Of a DNA stretch of 17,865 nt, positions 1 to 6,900 are shown piece after piece. Within the stretch, counting starts at the first letter, position 1. Every line of letters begins with the position of its first letter. Below the pieces are notes generated by a model. It was not told the origin of the DNA. It made no database searches and saw only the letters and a list, made by a program, of their open reading frames with translations. Both the position numbers and the translations under genes were made by a program. The stretch spans positions 1 through 17,865 of the forward strand of contig JAOXYB010019438.1 in NCBI GenBank assembly GCA_028565635.1. The letters run 5' to 3'. The stretch comes from Phoronis ovalis (Eukaryota; Phoronida; Phoronidae).

Positions 1-153
1 ACCGTTACAAACATTTTCAAAGTTAAAATATGTTTCTCCATAGCATGAGTGCAATGCATCATTGACCATCATTCAATAAAAAATAACTATTGTTTGAAGT
101 AAGTATGCTTAGTACAATCTACCTAATATGATTGACAATCTATGTCTCTGCAG

Positions 154-281
154 GGCTAGATCAAAGGAAAATGTATCAATGTAGTAAGCGGGCAAAACCA
201 TACTGTTGTACGGGGCTGTTGTGTTCAATAAAGTCTTCAAAAAATTGTTGTTATTATGATCAGTTTAAGTTAACAGCGTAA
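154..281 (+). CDS. Terminal exon of a small cysteine-rich protein (partial gene)
   Basis: A good 3' splice site (tgtctctgcag) ends at 153. Entering with two bases completing a codon, the frame stays open to TAA at 279-281. It encodes about 41 residues with six cysteines, spaced C-x7-CC-x4-C-x7-CC, starting at base 180. This spacing resembles the second half of an inhibitor-cystine-knot or similar disulfide-rich secreted peptide; that is inference. An AATAAA poly(A) signal overlaps the stop at 281-286, with an earlier AATAAA at 227-232. The 5' exons and any signal peptide would lie left of the window, and bases 1-153 would be intron. The other two frames from this acceptor stop early or lack the cysteine pattern. 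Function is not assignable. Confidence 0.42.
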
Positions 282-286
282 ATAAA
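281..286 (+). terminator. Poly(A) signal AATAAA of the left-edge gene
   Basis: A canonical AATAAA overlaps the TAA stop of the cysteine-rich terminal exon. The position implies a very short 3' UTR. A second AATAAA at 227-232 lies inside the reading frame. Confidence 0.4.
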
Positions 287-790
287 TCAGTTAGTTGGGT
301 CAATTTTATATGCCCCTTAAAAAAGTGGAATATTAATTCTTAGAAAACTATATATAAGTATAGAGCATCATAAAGATTTTTTAAACCGTGAGAAAGCCAT
401 GCCACGCCTCTTTTCTTTGTCACTATTGTTCTGCACGAGACCTGTCAGTTACGAAATAATGTCTTGAACCAGCTTCTTAAGGTAAAAATGCTTTTTGCAT
501 CTAATCAAAAATTTTAATAAATATTGAAAAAATAAATTAAGCGTTTCCATAAGCAAAAAAATCAGCGATATATTAAAATAAATTAAATTCACATCAAAAC
601 GACGTTTGAACATGTTATCATCAGGATATTATTCGCAGAAACAACGTTCTATGAGATAAGCCTGACCAGATAAAACAATATTATATTATTTTAAAAATAT
701 TATTAAAGATTTAATCTGCGACTAAATGGGAAATATATATAAATCAGTTTCTCAGTTATTGAATGCGCATTAATTAAATTTTTTTTTCAC
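282..790. other. Intergenic, no gene recognised
   Basis: This AT-rich stretch has frequent stops in all frames and no convincing splice-bounded exon on either strand. It separates the left-edge terminal exon from the TATA promoter of the next gene. A second TATA-rich patch (aatatatataaat, around 730-743) is present but lies further from the start codon than the better TATA box. Confidence 0.5.
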
Positions 791-791
791 T

Positions 792-800
792 CTATATAAG
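792..800 (+). promoter_or_regulatory. TATA box of the secreted cysteine-rich gene
   Basis: CTATATAAG is a near-perfect TATA box. It lies 107 bp before the ATG at 907, so a start about 30 bp downstream would give a 5' UTR of roughly 80 nt. A signal-peptide ATG follows at the expected distance. TATA promoters often drive strongly or tissue-specifically expressed secreted products; that reading is inference. Confidence 0.6.
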
Positions 801-906
801 CTAAAAATAACTGCTGGCTCCAGAGATTCTTCGAAGTGTTTCGCTGCACTTGCACAATTGAGCTAAGTACTACATTGACAGCAGCGCAGTAGCACGATAT
901 TATACG

Positions 907-2795
907 ATGCTGAATGCTGGGCTATTTGCTTCACTCCTAGTGTTTGCCGCAGTGTGCGTTAGGTATGGCGACAACTGTCAACTTGATCAATGTGACGACT
1001 GTAGTTCCGCACCTCTGACATGTCCTTACTGGCTATCACAAGCACTCAACTGCAACTGCTTGTCACATAATACTTTGGCGGAACAGTGTTTGTAAGTATT
1101 GGCTGTTACTGAGTATGTACGCGTAGTATTTTTATGATGCCTTTGTCGGGATAATTGAACCGCCTGAAACTATTATATGTTGTAGAGAAAGTTTATAGTA
1201 GCGTTTCTTAGGGGAAGATTAATTCAAAGCAAAAGGTGACCGATTTTCAACGTGACTGGTCACATGAACTCATCATGTTACAATGTCAAGTAATTCTTAA
1301 AATGTATCTGTTATACCACTTTGTATTAGTTCTTGCTTTGATAATTTTGCTACATTATTAAATATGGATCGTTGGTACTGTCTTGGTGGCAGGACCTAAA
1401 TTACATTGACAAATATTTTCCTGAACGGATGTGAGGGTTGTCAGAACAACTTACGAGAGACGTGGACCGAGTTCGTTGAACACGTCACGGACACGTACAT
1501 TCAATATAAGCATATACGTAGAAAACTATTTTGTTTAAATCGTATTAGATTCCTAGGCACATACCACATTTTGCTATCACATTTTTATTGCTGTTTTGGA
1601 TACATACATTTTAATCCCGCATTTTTAAAACAAAGCAAGTTAGATATACGGGGTTATAGTAAATGATATGATGCATTTCATTAGCTTTATAAAAATATAA
1701 CATTGCTTTGTTAATCTTCTATTAATTAGAAATGTGAAAATGTTAGAGCAAATAAGCAATGAAAATATAATATTCAGCATTTCTCAGCTATTATACATAG
1801 TTCTATATTACTACCCTTCTTGACCATCCCTGTTACCAATGTAAAGTCGTATATGTTACAAAAAAATAACTGAGTGAAATTTTCTTCTTCGAAATATTTA
1901 CATAATGTTAATGATATAATTTTCATTTAATAAAAGAGACGTTGTGCCAGATACTCGCGCACCACTGCGTAACACACATTGCGCTACGTAACGTGCAATA
2001 ATAATTGGGTTGTATAAAAACTACGTAACTTTCTATATGGTTTTTAAATTCTCAGGGTAGCTAGAACATCCATTCATTTTTGTGATACTACGTTATATTA
2101 CAGTAGTACGGTTCAAATACGTAATTTATTTCTATGTTACTCACGCGTACTTAGTTTCGGGAAACGTGAGTTTTTAACAATTCTTTCGATCTGCTTTTTA
2201 ACTAAATAAGTTATCAGTATAATTATGTATCGAAATAATGTTCTTCTTCATAAATTTTGTATTTTTGAAGCATAAGTAAATACTACACAAAATCCATTAT
2301 ATAACATGTTTACTGCAGACTCCTGTTAAACAATAACTGGCTCATTTATTGAACCTTCATTTTAATTCTTTTCAATTCCTAATCATGAATCACACAATTT
2401 TCACCTGTTGCTAGTACAAATCATAATGAATACTACGAGGTTTGCCTCTTGTCGTCATAACTCTTGTTGTAATAACGACTTTTCTTCATGACTGATTGAT
2501 GTCTTGCCAATTAGAAATACCACATCACTTTCACCTCTTGATTGTAATGACTGTAATTATCTACAATAATTGTAGAACTGGAAACAATTATAGAACAAAT
2601 TGAAAATCTGCTAAAAGTGTAGCTAGGGGAATGGTTGCTAGGGGAATGGTTCGATTGTTATCTGACTTATATATCTGCTCTATGCTTTATATGTAAATAT
2701 AAATTCATTTTTACAGTAACTTTTTCTCTGATCCCACCTTTATAACGGAAGGATGCCAATCGTATTGTAGTCCATCGTGTGGAGTCAATTATTAA
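907..2795 (+). CDS. Small secreted cysteine-rich protein, conservative two-exon model (86 aa)
   Basis: Exon 1 is 907-1091. It begins MLNAGLFASLLVF, a hydrophobic signal peptide, followed by seven mature cysteines at residues 24, 29, 32, 39, 49, 51 and 61. A strong donor (gtaagt) follows at 1092, leaving phase 2. The exon at 2717, after the acceptor tttttacag, accepts phase 2 and reads NFFSDPTFITEGC with three more cysteines, stopping at 2793-2795. The joined protein has 61 full codons, one split codon and 24 more, with ten mature cysteines, an even number suited to five disulfides. I do not recognise the family. Candidate extra exons (1393-1494 and 2930-3075, listed separately) also look coding but do not join without a stop or a frame change. 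The gene may therefore be longer, or broken. Exon 1 is much more secure than the rest. Confidence 0.5.
1393..1494 (+). pseudogene. Candidate optional or frame-damaged exon of the cysteine-rich gene
   Basis: This stretch follows an AG acceptor (ggtggcag) and precedes a GT donor after GACAC. It is 102 bp, exactly 34 codons, so including it keeps phase 2 from exon 1 and into the exon at 2717. In that frame the second half reads coding-like, with a C-x-x-C pair (GCEGCQ) and RETWTEFVEHV. However, TAA at 1397-1399 is in frame immediately after the acceptor. The first 37 bases look better in a different frame (LNYIDKYFPER). This fits compensating single-base indels in a decaying exon, an assembly error, or a poison exon that truncates the protein. 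The donor is weak. Confidence 0.33.
1495..2716 (+). other. Intronic sequence of the cysteine-rich gene
   Basis: This is the AT-rich sequence between the candidate second exon and the exon at 2717. No further exon, RNA gene or transposon was recognised. One short tandem duplication sits at 2622-2651. Confidence 0.4.
2622..2651. repeat. Perfect 15-bp tandem duplication
   Basis: GCTAGGGGAATGGTT occurs twice in immediate succession. It lies about 65 bp upstream of the splice acceptor at 2716, inside the intron. Confidence 0.9.
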
Positions 2796-2828
2796 TCCGA
2801 GATGACAATTCAAAGGGGATATATTGGG
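2717..2828 (+). other. Exon of the cysteine-rich gene with two competing frames
   Basis: The exon is bounded by a good acceptor (tttttacag) and a strong donor (GGG then gtaagt at 2829). The entry frame encodes NFFSDPTFITEGC and two further cysteines, then stops at 2793. After that point a different frame reads IRDDNSKGIYW, ends in phase 1, and splices in phase into the exon at 2930. If the stop is real, only 33 bases separate it from the donor, too few to trigger nonsense-mediated decay by the usual 50-nt rule, and the next exon would be 3' UTR. If the stop is not ancestral, one lost base around 2787-2795 would explain the frame change. Confidence 0.4.
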
Positions 2829-2929
2829 GTAAGTATAAACATTGCATGTATCTCAAAATAATAAATACATTTCCTTAATTTTTTACAAACATCACTTTTT
2901 GAAAAACGTCGTTGTTTTTCTCTTTTCAG

Positions 2930-3075
2930 CTCATGGATGTCATAACGAATGGCCTCGTTTGAAGAAATTCTTACGGAACCATAGGAACAATTTTTCGATT
3001 GATAATCATTCTTATGAAAAACAATATCTCTCGCAAAATCTACCTCTTATAGCTACTCGTGGCAGCTGTCAATAA
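2930..3075 (+). CDS. Candidate terminal coding exon of the cysteine-rich gene
   Basis: A strong acceptor with a pyrimidine tract (tttttctcttttcag) ends at 2929. After two bases completing a codon, the frame is open for 47 residues to TAA at 3073-3075. It begins HGCHNEWPRLKKFLRNHR and ends with RGSCQ, so it contains two cysteines and a basic, amphipathic-looking segment. The phase matches the late frame of the preceding exon, not its entry frame. It may be the true C-terminus of the secreted protein, a relic of it, or 3' UTR. No clear AATAAA follows within the next 150 bases. Confidence 0.35.
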
Positions 3076-3702
3076 TTTATTTGTAATGTACGTCATTTTA
3101 AATAATAGTTCTCGTGACATTTCAGAATCAAAATTACCCTTAATCATAAATTTATAAATAATACGAGTCGACATTGGATAGAACTGAAGTTGTTTTTTTT
3201 TGGAAATTTAAGATAAATATTATGATAAATTATATTTTTCATTTCCTATTTTTTTATTACTAATTTATGGCTTCAGCAAGAGTTGTTATAATGGACGAGT
3301 GAGGTGGAATAGTCTTTAGCGATATGATTTTGTCACACATGTAGCAGGGGGCAGTGCTCAATTCATTTAAAACAAGCAACCAAGTTAGTTTCAATCCAGT
3401 TTTATTTACGGACCAATTCAACAATTCCAGCAAAGTGGACAATGAATACTGCACAAACATTCCAAAATTGAAGCCTGATTTTGTGCCAGGAAAGAAATTC
3501 AGAATGATCCAGTTAATATTTCCCTCGGCCAGCAAAGTCCAATTTTAAGAATTGTGGATGTATAGAACATTAAAACTACCGTTACATACATTCAATATGT
3601 AAGTCAAACGACATATTATTCTGCTACGCTATTTTATAAAATACATTTAAACAGGCTTTGCGCATTAAAATATAGCGCTTACATATATCTTGTCAATACT
3701 TA
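3076..3702. other. Convergent 3' region without a recognised gene
   Basis: This stretch lies between the + strand cysteine-rich gene and the 3' end of the minus-strand GPCR. Overlapping open frames around 3260-3548 on both strands have no domain signal and no supporting splice context. A CTCF-like core lies at 3345-3354. Confidence 0.4.
3345..3354 (+). promoter_or_regulatory. CTCF-like core motif
   Basis: CAGGGGGCAG, in the context GTAGCAGGGGGCAGTG, fits the bilaterian CTCF core (YAGRKGGCRS). This is a motif match only. Occupancy is unknown, and a dispersed repeat could carry the same sequence. Confidence 0.3.
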
Positions 3703-3708
3703 TTTATT
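3703..3708 (-). terminator. Candidate poly(A) signal of the GPCR gene
   Basis: TTTATT on the + strand is AATAAA on the minus strand, about 265 bases past the GPCR stop codon. This gives a plausible 3' UTR length. Another AATAAA on the minus strand occurs at 3401-3406. Confidence 0.4.
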
Positions 3709-3973
3709 AATAAGACAATAATAGCTAGTCATATCCCGAAATTGACGCGAAACAAATGAAGATCTTCAAGTCTTGTAGGACCTTCCGTGTAGGTCCTTGT
3801 AGTGCGTCCTTGATCCTACGTACGTTACTAATTAAAAAACAAGCTAATATTTTGATGTTCTAGCAGGTCATCCAACTATATTAATGTATTTGATAACTAA
3901 ACAGACATTAAAGGCTATCACTCGATATAGCTAGCATTCAAATAGTATTTGGAGCTTTTTCGAGCAGTTTTAA

Positions 3974-6900
3974 TTAAAGCTGATTCATCTTGTATATTCT
4001 GGTAGATGTCGCTGAAACATTCGTTGAATTTGAAAAACCAGTACTTTTCATCATTGATGATGTTCGTTTGAGTCTGTTGCGGCAGCAACATGCTCTAAGC
4101 ATACTAAGCCTGAAATCCCTGAAAGACAAAATGCAATACATGTATATCTAACATGTTAAAATTTTGCAAAATGTTGTAGTTTAAATATGTAGTTTTTATT
4201 TTGATTTTGAAAACGATGATGATAGGCAAAATTAAAGTTTGCTTACTTAAAAGGTCAAGCTATCAGTATTTTTCACTTTTACCAGTTAGCAGCAAGTTTG
4301 AAATAACAATTTATGGCGTGTAAGCTTTATATTTATTTTTTATTTAAGTGTTTTTCAAATTGCAGTTTATGTTGGTGATTCTTTGTTACTACTAAAATAT
4401 TATATATGTAACTATACTCCTACATAGTGCCAGCATCACTAAAATTACCTCTAATGTCATGGGGTATGCATGGATATAAATCGATACGATCGACTCGCCG
4501 GCACGACATTAAAAATTGCATAGACAGGCGAGACATACGCTAATATTAAATATTGCATTTACCTTTTACATGAATACAAATGGGCACATTAACTTTAGTG
4601 ACTTTAGTGACATGCTAATAATGTTGAGACCCACGTATATCCTTATGTAAGCTGTAAGGGGGAAACAAAATACAGAAGCCAAAAGTTGTGCTTGAATTAT
4701 GTACTAAAGTAAAAACTGAATGTTGAAGATTATCTACTTACCTGGACATAAAGGCGTAAATGACTGGGTTTATGCAGCTGTTGACAAAGGATAGTACGAT
4801 TGTTATATCTTTAGCTATTATATAGGGCATAGGAGCTCCTTTTTGCACTAGTTCGTTGATATATATCTCTATAACATTCCATGTTACCCTAGGTCCCCAA
4901 CACAATGCAAAAACAACTACCACTGCCGCAAGCATTTTTATGATCTAAAAGTACAAGAAAGGTTATCAAAACTTCTAAATTATTACTTATAAAGCATCTC
5001 GATTAAACCTATTGAAGCTTCTGAGAATTGAGATCTGTTTATAATTCAATTTATTGTTTGTTGGCATTGCTGAAAAATGTTTATATGTATTTCAACCACT
5101 ATCAAGCTGTGATGAATTTGCAATTCATTCAGATTCAGGTAGCTAAATGCACAAGTCAGCTCCGCCGTTAATTAATATATCTTTGCTCGCACTTCTATTC
5201 ATTACCAACATTAACAGCTTCAATCTTTATTTTTTACTGCCAGGAATAAATTACTGTGTCCTTATATACCGACAATGCTATCCGTGCCCACTAGATTACC
5301 TATTTCAGGCTTGCCAGCTACACTCTGGTTGTGGAAAAATGATTCAGTGGGTACTTCCAAATATATTCCTACCTTTTTACGTTTTTCAATTTCGTCATTC
5401 TTTTTGGCGTGTCCTTTATATTCAGACTTTGTAGTCGTTGTTGACGCAATAGTCGCTACCGATGAGATCGAGTTCGTGTAAGTACTACTTGTTGTTTCGG
5501 GATCTAAAGTCATGTTTGCCCTGAAAAGGTGCAGATGACATTGGTACAAGTAAATATGTTATGGTGATTGGTTAAACGACCAAAACGTTCTGTGTACCTC
5601 GATACTGCCGGTATTTTTTGTTGAAGTACATAAAGTGTTACCGTCAGAATCTATTACATTCAGTGTACATGTATTTCATGACATATTATAACGAAGTTTA
5701 AAATCTCCAGTTGATCCGCTATTCACCATAATTATCAATGTCAGACTTATATTTTTCATATATCAAGAACTATCACCATAAATATTACTTTTAGTAATCG
5801 GTATGTGCAAAATACAAAAACAATACAGCAATGCACAGCGACATACACAGTACAGTAATAATTCATATTTGAAGCTTCTTTTTTTGGAATATATTGATAA
5901 CTAGTTTGGAGTACTTTTACCGACGTAAACTCCATTGCAGCAGGTGTGTACATTCTCGCTTCACGCGTGAATAAAATGAAGAAACATTTTATGCTATATG
6001 AGACTAGCTTGCCTTTGCCATTGCCAAATATTTGAATTAATAATTCCACTCAAGATTTTACCGTTTACTTGTTCCATTACTAGTCATCGCGGCAGCTCTT
6101 TTAGTACTCTTCCACAAGGCGACACCAATAGAAACATAAGCAAATGTCAGAAGCAGCATTGGACATAAAAACACCGCAACAAATATGTAAAACAAGTACA
6201 ATGCGGCGTACATATCGTTACCAAAACGTTGTAGTTCACAATTATAGAGTCCTCTGTTTGGGTGCCATTTCTAAAATAAAAAAAACTAGTAACAGTAAAG
6301 GTGCAAAAGTACAGTAGTACCAATATTAGCGATCGTATGCATCTGTGTATAAGAAAAAGTTAGTACCGCGTGTTCAAGCATAGTCGTGCGTCTGAGAAGG
6401 GCGCGGGCGACCAAAATTTTGGCCAGGTTGCCTATGTCACCAATGATTTTAATAACTTTAAGTTATAGGAAAGAAAATAACACAAATTTTGATAAATGCG
6501 GATTACAGATGACATATTCTGAGATTTATGCCTGACAATACAACAAACGTAGGTATGTTTTGAAAAATAAAATGCACGGTCGGTAACATGCGTTAAATCC
6601 ATCATCTATTTCCATTTCTATTTTTATTGTCTCATGACTAATCAGACAGATGGCTGATGGCTAAACAAAACAATTGTGAGACAAAAACAGCAATACTCTG
6701 CGGCCATTATTATTAGTTGTGTTTAATTAGAATGATAACAATTTTGCATGAAATGAAAGAAAACGGTTCAACAAGGCATTTTTGTCAAAAATTAAAGAGG
6801 ATTTTAAATAGGATGAAGCTGTTGTTATTCTGCTTGTCAGTTTGAAAATTCCCATCCATGAAATCTTTAGTAGAATATAATGTGATAGTTATTGTTTACA

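Noticed and set aside
3260-3548. Overlapping open frames on both strands
   Set aside because: There is no domain, signal peptide or splice context, and neither frame is supported over the other.
3765-3830. Short stems such as AGGACC...GGTCCT and GAAGATCTTC
   Set aside because: The stems are too short and isolated to call a structured RNA or mobile element.
5147-5481. Two + strand frames in the GPCR loop-3 region
   Set aside because: They are antisense to the GPCR exon at 5373-5520 and its intron, with no independent support.
5756-6049. 97-codon minus-strand frame
   Set aside because: It lies entirely within the GPCR intron 5521-6061. It would break the well-supported in-phase join of exons 6062-6270 and 5373-5520.
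6360-6440. Small GC-richer patch with the palindrome CCAAAATTTTGG
   Set aside because: It lies in GPCR intron 6271-6981 and has no further structure or motif to make it more than a local composition change.
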